In this document: piece after piece, positions 1 to 9,586 of the stretch | Layout of the letters: each line of letters starts with the position of its first letter | Position numbering within the stretch: position 1 is the stretch's first letter | Assembly: GCF_030296595.1 (NCBI RefSeq) | Contig: NZ_AP027731.1 | Span: 1,798,001 to 1,862,000, forward strand | Length of the DNA: 64,000 bases | Source: Naasia aerilata | GTDB lineage: Bacteria; Actinomycetota; Actinomycetes; Actinomycetales; Microbacteriaceae | Direction of reading: 5' to 3' | Made by a program: the position numbers and the translations under genes | The notes under the pieces: model-generated | What the model was told of the DNA's origin: nothing | Databases searched by the model: none | What the model saw: only the letters and a program-made list of their open reading frames with translations

Positions 1-207
1 GTCAAGGAGGCCAGGGGTCACGGCGTGGACGGCGTGGTGCACCTCGTCGCCGACGACGTCCCCGGTGCGGCCTTCATCACCCAGGCTCTGGAGGAGGCGG
101 GGGTGCCCGTGCTGGAGATCCGCGCCAGCAACGCGGATCCGCGGACCCTCGATCCGGCGGCGGTCGAGGGTGCGATGGCGCGCTTCGTGTCGACCCTCGC
201 GTCGTAG
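1..207 (+). CDS. C-terminal end of a probable 2-hydroxyacyl-CoA dehydratase-family protein (partial)
   Basis: The open frame enters from the left edge (first codon GTC at position 1) and stops with TAG at 205-207, leaving 68 residues. The visible part reads GVDGVVHLVADDVPG, then an ALEEAGVPVLEI strand, then NADPRTLDPAAVEGAMARF. This order (a DGV strand, an x-E-x-G-I/V-P-x-L-E-I strand, an acidic D-P-R segment, a final helix with R-F) resembles the C-terminus of 2-hydroxyacyl-CoA dehydratase D-component proteins. The Fe-S cysteines of that family would lie outside the window, so the assignment is by similarity of the tail only. A MarR gene follows after 2 nt, which would fit local control. Identity is moderate; presence of a real gene is likely. 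Confidence 0.5.
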   Translation, partial: VKEARGHGVDGVVHLVADDVPGAAFITQALEEAGVPVLEIRASNADPRTLDPAAVEGAMARFVSTLAS

Positions 208-209
208 GC

Positions 210-710
210 GTGCGGGCCGTGCCGGCCGGCGGGTCCGAGCCTGCGCGGCGCCCCGCCGATGGTCAGCGGGATGGCGCCGCGGGCGGCGTGACGCTGCTGT
301 ACCTCATCAAGCAGGTGGAGCTCGCCATCCGTGCCCGGCTCGAGGCGGAGACGCGCGGGGTCGGCCTGACCGTCGTGCAGTACACCGCCATGACGGTGCT
401 CGAACGGCGCCCCGGCCTCACCTCGGCGGAGCTGGCCAAGAACTCCTTCGTCCGCGCGCAGTCGATGGCGACGGTGACCGCCGAGCTCGAGGAGCGCGAG
501 CTGATCTCCCGGCGCGTCGACCCGGCGCACCACCGGCATCTCCTCCTCTCGGTGACCCCGGCCGGGCTGGCGCTGCTCGATCGGCTGCGCCCCGCGGTGG
601 ACTGGATCGAGGAGCAGATGGTGTCGGCGCTCTCGGAGACCGACGTCGAGCGCCTCCGGAGGACCCTGCAGTACTGCCGGTTCTCTCTCGGCGGAGGCTG
701 GCCGCACTAG
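210..710 (+). CDS. MarR-family transcriptional regulator
   Basis: The product has about 166 residues from GTG at 210; an internal start nearer the conserved part (around VTLLYLIKQVELAIR) is also possible because the first 26 residues are low in structure. The core shows a MarR winged helix: VVQYTAMTVLERRPGLTSAEL (helices 2-3), an AKNSFVRAQSMATVTAELE recognition helix, the wing ISRRVDPAHHRHLLLSVT, and a C-terminal dimerisation helix. MarR proteins bind short palindromes as dimers and usually release DNA when small aromatic ligands bind. It starts 2 nt after the upstream gene stops, so the two are probably co-transcribed. The ligand cannot be read from the sequence. Confidence 0.85.
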   Translation: MRAVPAGGSEPARRPADGQRDGAAGGVTLLYLIKQVELAIRARLEAETRGVGLTVVQYTAMTVLERRPGLTSAELAKNSFVRAQSMATVTAELEERELISRRVDPAHHRHLLLSVTPAGLALLDRLRPAVDWIEEQMVSALSETDVERLRRTLQYCRFSLGGGWPH

Positions 711-746
711 CGCGCCGCACGGTGGGACACCGGTGGTCGGCTGGCC

Positions 747-1631
747 TCACCCTGCCCGGCGTCGCCCCCACTCGCACCAGGCGTAGAAGGCCGCGTAGCC
801 GATGAGCGATCCGCAGATCAGGGCGACGAAGGCGGGAGCGACGGGCCGTGACCAGTCCAGCGCTCCGCCGCCCGCCAGGGCGAGTGCGCCGCAGAGGAAC
901 ACCAGGCTCACGAGCTGAGCCTGGAACATCGTCCGGAAGGCGCTCCAGCGGTCGTCGGCGAGCAGCCAGAGGTTGACGACGCCGGGCAGCGTGAGCACGC
1001 CGCCGAGGATCCGGGCCGTGAGCGGCGTGAGCGTCCAGCCCCACTGCGGGATCAGCAGCTGAGGGGCGGCGAAGAGGGCGAGCCCGGTCAGGAGCGATGC
1101 GGCGCCCACAAGGGCCAGCAGCAGCCGGGACCACCGCGGGATGCGCCAGTCGTTGCGCGCCGCCCGCCCGTCGTCCGCCCGCCAGTTGAGGGCGAGCGCG
1201 CCGAGGGTCAGGAAGGGCGTCGTCACGTAAAGGGTCACCCAGGTCACGAAGGAGATGTGGCCGAAGTGGAACCGGTCCCAGTGCAGGAAGGTCGCGAGCC
1301 CGAGCAGCGTCGCGAACACGAGCACGGCCGGGAAGCCGTACTTCACGTGGTGCCACCGGTCCTGCAGCGCGACCTGGGTGAAGAACCAGATGCCCCCGAC
1401 GTAGGCGGAGCCCAGCAGCATCGCGGTGAGCGGCGGCTCGATCGTCCACGCGAACAGCTGCTCCGTTTTGCCGGGGAACAGGTAGAGGATGCCGCTCGCC
1501 GCGAGGAGGAACGGGACGACTCCGATGGCCAGCCAGCGGGTGTAGCGCCCGATGCGATCGGCGCCGTCGGCGCGCCAGACCGGACGAAGCGGGCGTGATG
1601 CGGTGCGGGTGCCCGGTTCGGCGCCGCTCAT
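747..1631 (-). CDS. Multi-pass integral membrane protein of unknown function
   Basis: The 294-residue protein has about seven or eight hydrophobic segments, for example WLAIGVVPFLLAASGILYLF, FGHISFVTWVTLYVTTPFL, LLLALVGAASLLTGLALFAA and VALICGSLIGYAAFYAW. I see no transport or enzyme motif and do not recognise a family. The N-terminus is short and charged, and the C-terminus ends in CEWGRRRAG, suggesting a cytosolic tail. Its ATG overlaps the stop codon of the upstream STAND ATPase gene (ATGA at 1631-1628), so it is the third gene of a translationally coupled operon. That context makes a membrane-linked partner of the ATPases possible, but this is inference. Confidence 0.8.
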   Translation of the reverse strand: MSGAEPGTRTASRPLRPVWRADGADRIGRYTRWLAIGVVPFLLAASGILYLFPGKTEQLFAWTIEPPLTAMLLGSAYVGGIWFFTQVALQDRWHHVKYGFPAVLVFATLLGLATFLHWDRFHFGHISFVTWVTLYVTTPFLTLGALALNWRADDGRAARNDWRIPRWSRLLLALVGAASLLTGLALFAAPQLLIPQWGWTLTPLTARILGGVLTLPGVVNLWLLADDRWSAFRTMFQAQLVSLVFLCGALALAGGGALDWSRPVAPAFVALICGSLIGYAAFYAWCEWGRRRAG

Positions 1632-4275
1632 GACTGCTCCTGCGCGCCGACCGCCACCGGACGCTCCCGCGTGAGCGCGAGGGCCTCCTCCACCGCGTCC
1701 TGGGGCGTGAGGCCTCGTCCCTCGGTGTAGCCGTGCTCGAAGAGCTCGGCGCCCGGTCCGCTGCGCAGCGACCCGACGAGCTGCGAGTGGAAGGCGAATG
1801 CCGAGGGGTTGAACAGGCCGACCCGCTCGCGGAGCGTCTGCGCCGCGCCGAGCAGGCGTCCGGCCCGCTCGACGTCGCCGCTCAGCGCAGCCACCCCGAT
1901 GAACCCCTCCAGGCCGTAGGCGACGCCGTCGTCGTGGCCGACCTCGAGCGACAGCCGCAGCGCGCGCTCGTGCGTGGCCGCCGCGGCCGGGAGGTCCCCG
2001 CGCAGCAGCTGCGCCCAGCCCAGGTGGTTGAGCGCGATGCTGATGCCGAGGCCGTCCTGCCGCCCTTCGGCGAGCCGGTCCGCTGCGGCGAAGTCGGCGA
2101 GCGCGGCATCCGAGTCCTGGGCGAGCAGGGAGAGCCGTCCGCGCGAGACCAGGGCCATGCCTTCCCCCACTGGTCGCCCGCCTGGCGGAACAGCTGCAGG
2201 CTGCGGTCGAGGGCGGCGGCCGCAGCCGGCACGTCCGGTGCGGCGCCGGTGAGATGGGCGAGCGCCAGCGAGATCAGCGTGAGCGCCTCCTCCGACGGGG
2301 AGCCCACCCGGCGGAACAGCTCGGCGCTCTCGGTGAGCCCCGGCACGATCTGCGGCGCCGGCTCCTGCCAGAAGCCGATCGCGCAGGTGAAGTACAGCGC
2401 GATGGCGCGGGTGCGGTCGCTGAGCGGCGCCTCGGCGGCGAGGAGCTCGTCCATCCAGCCCCGCACCTCCCCGAGCAGCCCGCCCAGCCACCAGTAGGTG
2501 TAGAGGCACCAGGAGAAGTCGGCGGCCGCCTCCCAGTCGTGGATGTCCAGGAGGTGCCGCGCGGTGGCCCGGAGGTTGTCGCGCTCGTCGGCGAGCTCGG
2601 CGACGCACTCCGCCTGGCGCGGCCCGGCGAGGTCGCGCGCCGCATGGCGCGCCAGCTCGGTGAAGTAGCGGGTGTGCAGGTCGCGCACTTCGCCGAGGAG
2701 GCCGGCCGCGTCGAGCTTCTCGAGTGCGTATTCGCGCACGGTCGCGAGGAGCGCGAAGTAGGTGCGGCCGCTCCGGTCCTGCTGGCGGACGAGGCTGGAG
2801 TCGACGAGCGCCTCCAGCAGCATCAGCACGTCTCCAGCGGAGTCGCCGGCGAGAGCCTCCACGGCCTCGAGCGAGAACCGGCCAGCGAAGATGCCGAGCC
2901 TCCAGAGCAGGTCGCGCTCGGGCGCATCGAGCAGCCGGGTGCTCCAGTCGATCGTGCTGCGGACCGCCTGTTGCCGCGGCGGGAGGCTGCGCTGCCCGCC
3001 GACGAGCAGGGCCAGCTGGCGGTCGAGCCGGTCGAGCAGCGTGGCCGGGGTGAGGAGCCGGACGCGCGCAGCCGCGAGCTCGATGGCGAGCGGCACCCTC
3101 CAGACGCTGGCTGATGCCCTCGACCGCCTCCACGTTGGCGGCGGTCAGCTCGAAGTCCGGCTTCACGGACCGCGCGCGCTCGACGAAGAGCGCGACGGCG
3201 GGGAGGGTCGCACGCCCGGTCTCCAGGGAGCCGATCGGGGGTTCGGCAGGCCCAGCGGGAGCACCTCGACGCTCCGCTCGCCGGCGACGCGGAGCAGCGT
3301 GCGGCTGGTCACGAGCACCGTGAGGCGCGGTGCTCCCTCGAGCAGCGCGGTGACGAGCGGGGCGGCGGCCAGCACCTGCTCGAAGTTGTCGAGCACCACG
3401 AGCGCGTTGCGATCGCGCAGCGCGGTGACGAGCTTCTGCTCGAGCGGCAGGTCGCCGGTGTCGCGGACCCCGAGCGCCTGGGCGACGGCGCTCGGGACCA
3501 GTGCCGCGGTGTCCACGGGCGCGAGGGGGATGAAGGTGACTCCGTCGGGGTAGTCCGTCGCCATCCGGTGCGCGACCTCGATGGCGAGACGGCTCTTGCC
3601 GATCCCGCCGGGACCGGTGAGCGTCACGAGCCGCGCGCCGTCCGACCGGATCAGCTGGAGCACATGCTCCACCTCCCGCTCCCGGCCGAGCAGCTGGGTG
3701 AGCGGGGCGGGGAGCGTCGCGCGAGGGAGGTCCGGGGCCGGCTCCACCGGGTCGTGCTGCGCCGCTTCGCGCGACCGGCTCTCCTCGAAGCGCTCGGCCA
3801 GCAGCACCGCAAGGTCGGCGACGAGCAGGTCGCCGAGCTCCGCCGGGTCCCGGAAGTACTTGAAGGACGCGCGATCGTCGTTGCGGATCCGATCGAGGAG
3901 GGCGTTCAGCCGGGGCTCCCGCGTTCCGGTGGTCTCCTTGATGTAGACGAGGCGCGGCATGTCCTCCGGCACCAGGTTGTACTCGTCCTCGAGGCCGGAC
4001 ACCTCCTCGTCCGGCGCGACCCAGCCGTAGCGCTCCCAGTAGAGGCCCACGAAGATGTCGCTCTGCTCGAGGTAGGCCCGGTAGAGGCTCCGAGGCGGGT
4101 GCGGGCGCGCGCCGAGCTCGAACATCACGGGCGCGGCCGCCAGCCGCTCGATGGCGGTCCGAACCACGGCGCGCTCCGCGGCCAGCTCCTTGAGCGTGGA
4201 GCTGACGAAGACGCGGAGCCGCTGATCCGGTGTGCGGATGATCGATCGGGCGCCGCCCGGACTCGCGGCGTTCAC
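1628..4275 (-). CDS. DUF4062-STAND (NB-ARC/COG3903-type) ATPase with TPR-like C-terminus, copy A (frameshifts)
   Basis: Restoring the frame gives about 883 residues. Domains in order: DUF4062 (RLRVFVSSTLKELAAER, residues ~18-35, then FVGLYWERYGW); an NTPase with P-loop LTGPGGIGKSRLAIE, Walker B ALVVLDNFEQV and sensor VLVTSR; a COG3903-type region (PLAIELAAARVRLL, STIDWSTRLL); then helical TPR-like repeats. STAND proteins are signal-sensing ATPase switches; DUF4062 forms occur both as regulators and in predicted defence loci. The reading frame breaks near 3233 (-1), 3098 (-2) and 2170 (-1), judged against the intact paralogue next door. Its ATG overlaps the stop of copy B, and its stop overlaps the membrane-protein start. 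Three breaks could mean decay, but their type matches indels seen elsewhere in this window. Confidence 0.8.
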
Positions 4276-6985
4276 GAGGCCCCGGTGGGGGACGGAGAGG
4301 CTGCCGGGGCTGCTGACCCGGCCGGCACGGCAGCCTCGGCCACCGCGGAAGGCGGCGTTGCCGGCACGAGTCCGAGCGCGACGTCGACCGCGTCCGTCGG
4401 GCTGAGCCGGCGGCCCTCCTCATAGCTCCGCTCGAACGCGCCGGAATCCCTGCCCGAGCGGATCTCCCGCACGAACCGGTCAGCGAAGGCGTACTCGGTC
4501 GGATTGAACATGCCGGCGCGCTCACGCAGCGCTCGTGCCGCGCCCGTCAGCAGACCCGCGCGCTCGACGTCGCCGCGGACGGCGGCGACCCCGATGAAGC
4601 CCTCGAGGCCGAGCGCCATGAACTCGTCGTGGTGGAGGCCGACAGACACCTGCAGCCCGCGCTTCATGTCGGTGCACGCCTCGTCCACGCTGCCGACCAG
4701 GAGCTCGCCGACGCCGACGTGGTCGAGCGCGAGGGTGAGGGCGAGGGCGTCCTGCTGCTGCTCTGCGAGGCGGAGCGCAGCCTGGAAGTGCGTGAGAGCG
4801 CTGCGCGGGTCCTTCCGCAGCAGCTCCACGCGCCCGAACGCGATCTGCGCGAGCCCGGCGCCCCAGAGGTGGCCAGCCTCCTGCAGGAGGTCGAGGCTGC
4901 GCTCGAGCGACGCGACCGCGGCCGGGATGTCCGGCTGCGGACCGGTCACCTGTGCGAGGCCGAGCGAGATGAGGGCGATCCCCTCGTCCGCCCCGGCGCC
5001 GAGGCCGCGGAAGAGCTCGACGCTCTCCGCGAGGTTGGGCAGGATCGATTCGGCCGACTCCTGCCAGTAGCCGATCGCGCCCGTGTAGTAGAGGGCGACC
5101 GCGCGGGTGCGGGGCGACAGCGGGTCGCCGCCGTCGAGGAGCTCGTCCATCCACCCGTGCACCTCGCCGAGCAGGCCGCCGATCCACCAGTAGGGCAGCA
5201 GCGCCCACGCGAACTCGGACGTGGTGGCGGAGTCGCGGACCTCGAGCAGGTGGCGGACGGCGGCGCGCAGGTTGTCCCGCTCCTCATGAAGGGACTGCAC
5301 GCGCTCGCGCTGCTGCCGGCCGATGAGGTCGACTCCCATGCGCCGGCCCCAGTCGACGAAGTACCGCATGTGCCGGTTGCGGAACTTCTCGACGAGCCCC
5401 TGCTCCTCGAGCTTCTCGAGCGCGTACTCGCGCACGGTCGCGAGGAGCGTGAAGTAGGTGCGCCCGCCGCGATCCTGCTGGCGGAGCAGGCTGGTGTCGA
5501 CGAGCGCCTCCAGCAGCGACAGCACCTCGCCGGACACGTCCGTCACTGCCTCCGCGGCCTCCAGCGAGAACCGGCCCGCGAAGCCGCCGAGCTGCCAGAG
5601 CAGGTTCCGCTCGCGGGAGCCGAGCAGCCGGGTGCTCCACTCGATCGTGCTGCGCACGGCCTGCTGACGTGGCGGCAGGTTCCGCTGGCCGCCGACGAGC
5701 AGGGCGAGCCTGCGGTCAAGGCGGTCGAGGAGGGTGGCGGGGGACAGGAGCCGGATGCGCGCCGCGGCGAGCTCGATGGCGAGCGGCACGCCCTCCAGCC
5801 GGGTGCTGATCCGCTCGACTGCGTCGGCGTTCTCCGGGGTCAGCTCGAAGTCGGGCTTCACCGAGCGGGCGCGCTCCACGAAGAGCGCGACGGACGCCGG
5901 CACGGGCGCGTCGGGCCGCCACGGTCCGGTGCGAGCGGGAGGCAGCTCGAGCGGGCTGACCTCGACGGCGTGCTCGCCGGAGAGCCGCAGCATGGCCCGG
6001 CTCGTCACGAGCAGCTTGAGCGCGGGCGCCCCCTCGAGGAGCGTCGTGACGAGGTCGGCGGCGGGCAGCACGTGCTCGAAGTTGTCGAGCACGAGGAGCG
6101 CCCGGCGGTCGCGGAGGGCGGTCACGAGCTTGCGCTCGATCGGCAGGTCGCCGGTGTCGCGAACGCCGAGCACCTGCGCGATCGCGCTCGGCACCTGGCC
6201 CGGGTTCTCGACCGGCGCGAGGGGCACGAAGGTGACGCCGTCCGGGAAGTCGTCCTCCAGCCGGCGGCCGACGTCGATCGCGAGCCGCGTCTTGCCGATC
6301 CCGCCGGGGCCGGTCAGGGTCAGGAGCCGGACGTCCGGGTCGCGCAGGCGGGCCACGATGTCGCGGCCCTCCTCCTCCCGCCCGAACAGCTGGGTGAGGG
6401 GCGAGGGCAGCGCGCTGACCGGCTTCGGCGGCGGAGCCTGCGGCGGGAGCTGATCCTCCGACGGCGGCGCGGGCGCCGGCGGGGTGGATCGGCTCTCGTC
6501 GAAGCGCTCCGCCAGCAGCACCGCGAGGTCGCCCACGAGCAGCTCGCCGAGCTCGGCCGGCTCGGTGAAGTACTTGAAGGACGCGCGGTCGTCGGTGCGG
6601 ATGCGGTCGAGGAGCTCGGTGAGCCGTGGCTCGCGCGCCCCCTCGGTCTCCTTGATGTAGATGAGGCGGGGCATGTCGGGCGGCGCCAGGTTGTACTCGT
6701 CCTCGAGCCCGGAGACGGTCTCGTCGGGTGCGACCCACCCGTAGCGCTCCCAATAGAGGCCCACGAAGATGTCGCTCTGCTCGAGATACGCACGGTAGAG
6801 CGCGCGCGGGGGTGCGGCCGGGCGCCGAGCTCGAACATGACGGGCGCCGCCATCAGGCGCTCGATCGCCGCCCTGGCGACCTTGCGCTCGGCGGCGAGCT
6901 CCTTCAGCGTGGAGCTGACGAAGATCCGGAGCCTCTGGTCCGGCGTGCGGATGACCGAAGGGGGCGTCAGGCCATGCGGATCCAC
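4272..6985 (-). CDS. DUF4062-STAND (NB-ARC/COG3903-type) ATPase with TPR-like C-terminus, copy B (one frameshift)
   Basis: This paralogue of the downstream gene has about 904 residues. It shows DUF4062 (RLRIFVSSTLKELAAER), a proline-rich linker near residues 185-205, then LTGPGGIGKTRLAID (Walker A), ALLVLDNFEHV (Walker B), LLVTSR, a winged-helix-like segment with STIEWSTRLL, and a long TPR-like helical C-terminus. The start is taken as GTG at 6985, preceded by an AAGG box and giving an N-terminus the same length as copy A. The frame breaks near 6811, where a C-run after the GARPHP codons is one base short (five instead of six). First gene of a three-gene coupled operon. It could be a transcriptional regulator of the AfsR-like kind, but no DNA-binding domain is visible, which favours a STAND sensor/effector. 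Confidence 0.85.
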
Positions 6986-7120
6986 GGCGGACTGCCCTTC
7001 GCCGTACCGGGACAGCGTCCAGCGCACATTGGCCTCACCCGTTCCTACCGTGGTCGGGGACACGCGTTGCGAGTACAGTAGCGGCGTCGTCCGAAGCGCG
7101 CACCTGTTCGGGGAGGCGGC
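6986..7120. promoter_or_regulatory. Divergent intergenic region between STAND operon and reductase gene
   Basis: This 135-nt spacer must hold the promoters of both divergent units. A TACAGT hexamer at 7074-7079 is a plausible -10 for the rightward reductase gene; no good -35 lies 17 nt upstream. A GGGGAGG ribosome site sits just before the ATG at 7121. I see no convincing palindromic operator. Confidence 0.35.
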
Positions 7121-8820
7121 ATGGCATCCGGCGAAGAGACGCGGCCCGCGATCCTGGTCGCAGGCGTCTCCGAGGGGATGCGCGCAGACGTGCTGCGCGA
7201 GCTGGAGCGGCGCTACGCGGCCGACTACCGGATCCTCTCGGTGGCCACTCCGGAGGCGGCGGATCGGCTTCGCGAGCTGGCCGCCAAGGGGGAGCGGCTG
7301 GCGCTGCTGCTCGCCGACGACCCGCAGCCCGGGTCGTCGCCGACGTCCGTCTTCGCGGCAGCGCGGCGGCTGTTCCCCGAGGGGCGACGGGGCCGGCTGA
7401 TCGAGTGGGGCGGCTGGGCGGATCCCGACGTCACGCGGACGGTGCTCGCCGCGATGGGCGAGGGGCTCATCGAGTACTACGTGCTGCGGCCGGGGCCGTC
7501 GCCGGACGAGTCCTTCCACCGCTCCGTGATCGAGTTCCTGCTCGAGTGGATGCGCACCGTCGGCGGGCGCCGCGACCTGACGCTCGTCGGGGAGGACACC
7601 CAGCCGCGGACCCACCAGCTGCGGTCCCTGGTCGCGCGCAGCGGCGTCTCCTCGCGCTACGTCGATCCGAGCACCGAGGCGGGGCGCGCGGTCCTCGCGG
7701 CCGAGCACCTGGAGTACGCCGGGGTGCCGCTCGTGCGGCTCGGCGACGGGCGGGTGCTCAGCGACCCCACGAACACGGAGCTCTTCGCCGCCTACGGGCT
7801 GTCGACCGAGCTGCCTGCAGAGCAGCCGGTGGACGTCGCGATCGTCGGTGCCGGGCCCGGCGGGCTCGCGGCCGCCGTGTACGCCGCGTCCGAGGGGCTG
7901 GCGACCCTCGTGCTGGAGCGCGACGCGGTCGGCGGGCAGGCCGGATCCAGCTCATTGATCCGCAACTACCTGGGATTCTCGCGCGGCGTATCGGGGACGG
8001 AGCTCGCTCAGCGCGCGTACCAGCAGGCGTGGGTGTTCGGCGCCCGCTTCGCGCAGACGAGGGAGGTGACGGGGATGACGATCGGCGACGTCTTCCGCCT
8101 GCGCGTGGACGGCGGCGAGGAGCTGCGGGCCCGCACCGTGGTGCTGGCCACGGGAGTCTCCTACCGGCGACTCGACCTCGGCTCGCTCAGTCCCTTCGTC
8201 GGCGCGTCCGTCTTCTACGGCGCGTCCGCGGTCGAGGCTCGCGGTCAGGCGGGCCGCACGGTGCACGTGATCGGCGGCGGCAACTCGGCAGGGCAGGCGG
8301 CGCTGCATCTCGCCCGCTACGCAGCCGACGTGTCGATCGTCGTGCGGGGGAGGGACTCGCCGAGAGCATGTCGCGCTACCTGATCGACGAGCTCGCCGCC
8401 GCGGGAGTGCACATCCTGACGAGGCGGAAGCTCGTCGGCGGCGGCTCCTCGACCCCCGGCGGCCGGCTCGACTCGATCGTGCTGCGGCACCGCGACACGG
8501 GGGAGGAGGAGACGGTGCGGAGCGATGCGGTCTTTATCACGATCGGCGCCCTGCCGCACACCGGCTGGCTGGATCCGGCCGTGCGCCGGGACCGGTGGGG
8601 CTTCGTCCTCACCGGTGCGGAGGTCGTGGAGGAGGCCCCGGATGCCTGGCCGCTCGAGCGCGGTCCCGGCGTCTTCGAGTCGTCCGTACCGGGGCTCTTC
8701 GCGATCGGGGATGTGCGGCGCGGCTCGGTGAAGCGTGTGGCCAACGCCGTCGGTGAGGGATCCGCGGTGGTCTCCGCCGTGCACGCGGCGCTCGCCGAGC
8801 AGGCGACGCGCGCCCGCTGA
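7121..8820 (+). CDS. Receiver-like/thioredoxin-reductase-like FAD fusion protein, CxxC absent (one frameshift)
   Basis: About 566 residues once the frame is restored. Residues ~1-150 resemble the receiver domain of fused response-regulator/thioredoxin-reductase proteins, but the acidic pocket is AGVSE instead of consecutive Asp; an Asp remains in LLADDPQP. A glutaredoxin-like segment (~150-230) follows, then FAD-binding VAIVGAGPGGLAAAVYAASE with VGGQAG, and a second nucleotide fold VHVIGGGNSAGQAA. Where thioredoxin reductase carries its redox CxxC the sequence reads VFYGASAVEARGQ, so disulfide reduction by the usual route is unlikely. The C-terminal FAD motif VPGLFAIGDVRRGSVKRV is intact. The frame breaks near 8346, where a G-run has five bases and needs six. 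Likely a cytosolic NAD(P)H flavoenzyme; the electron acceptor is unknown. Confidence 0.85.
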
Positions 8821-8822
8821 CG

Positions 8823-8889
8823 GCCGCCGAGGTGGCACTTGCTGCTGCCACCTCGACTGGGAAAGAGCATCACCTGCCACCTCGGCGGC
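8823..8889 (+). repeat. Dispersed palindromic repeat R1 (copy 1 of 3) between convergent genes
   Basis: Outer arms 8823-8837 and 8875-8889 form a perfect 15-bp inverted repeat around CGAGGTGGCA/TGCCACCTCG, with a third TGCCACCTCG at 8846-8855 and a GGGAAAG segment between. The other copies are at 47064-47120 and, inverted, at 51153-51209. It sits just after the reductase stop and before the convergent signal peptidase stop, so it may act as a two-way transcription terminator. Confidence 0.85.
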
Positions 8890-8966
8890 GCCCTCGCCGT
8901 CACCGGCGCGAAGAGCTGACCGGCGAGGCCGGACCCTTCCGCACGCAGGCAGTCCCGCAGGCCGAC

Positions 8967-9586
8967 TCAGTCGGCCAGCGGCAGAGCAGGCTCCTGGGCC
9001 GAGGCGGCACGGCGCCGGGCCTTGCGGGCACGGGAGACGGCCGCGCTTCCGATCATGACGCCGGCGTAGGCGAGGAGCCCGATGGCGACGATCGGCACGA
9101 GCCAGCCGCTGTACTGGCCGACGACGATGCTGGCCCAGCCCACGAAGGGCACGCTGTACCAGATGACGCCCTTGATCTGGGCCTCGGTGACCGGAGCCGC
9201 GTCGGCGGCCTGGTTGTTGTCGCCCTGGGTGATGAACTCCTTGGTGCCGTTCGAGATCGAGTGCACCTCGATCACCCGGTGCGAGACGACGGCGGGGTTG
9301 TCCGGCTTGATCTGGTACGTGATGACGTCACCGAGGCGGATGTCCTGCACGGGAGTCGGGCGCACCACCACGAGGGTTCCCGGCGGCAGTGTCGGCTCCA
9401 TCGAGCCGGTCAGCACCGTCAGGGGGTGGAGCCCGTCACGGCCGGGACGCCGACCACGACGATCCCGAGGAGCAGAACGACGGACAGGAGCCCCCAGCCG
9501 ATTCCGCGGCTGAGGTAGTGCCAGAGCCCCTTGTCGGGCGCGGCGGAGAGCTCTGGAGGCGCCGAAGCGCCCTGCGTGACGGTCAC
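8967..9586 (-). CDS. sipW: SipW-type signal peptidase I (one frameshift)
   Basis: About 206 residues. After a cytosolic start and a hydrophobic segment (GLLSVVLLLGIVVVGVPAV) comes the serine motif TVLTGSMEPTLPPG, then DVITYQIKP, the VVSHRVIEV motif and QGDNN. The histidine in SHRV replaces the lysine base of ordinary bacterial signal peptidases, as in the SipW/ER type. A second membrane segment lies near the C-terminus (WLVPIVAIGLLAYAGVMIG). The GTG at 9586 overlaps the stop of the preceding gene (GTGA). The frame breaks near 9423, where five C need to be six to join TGSTP to LTVLTGSMEP. It is the last gene of the surface island and is expected to cut the alternate-type signal peptides of the LamG and TasA-like proteins upstream. 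Confidence 0.9.

Noticed and set aside
1628..4275. STAND copy A as a pseudogene
   Set aside because: Three frame breaks would suggest decay, but the same kind of indel hits ackA, pta and xfp in this window, and codon bias is intact throughout.
4629..7400. Long plus-strand open frame opposite the STAND ATPase gene
   Set aside because: No recognisable domain, biased composition, and it is antisense to a gene with Walker motifs.
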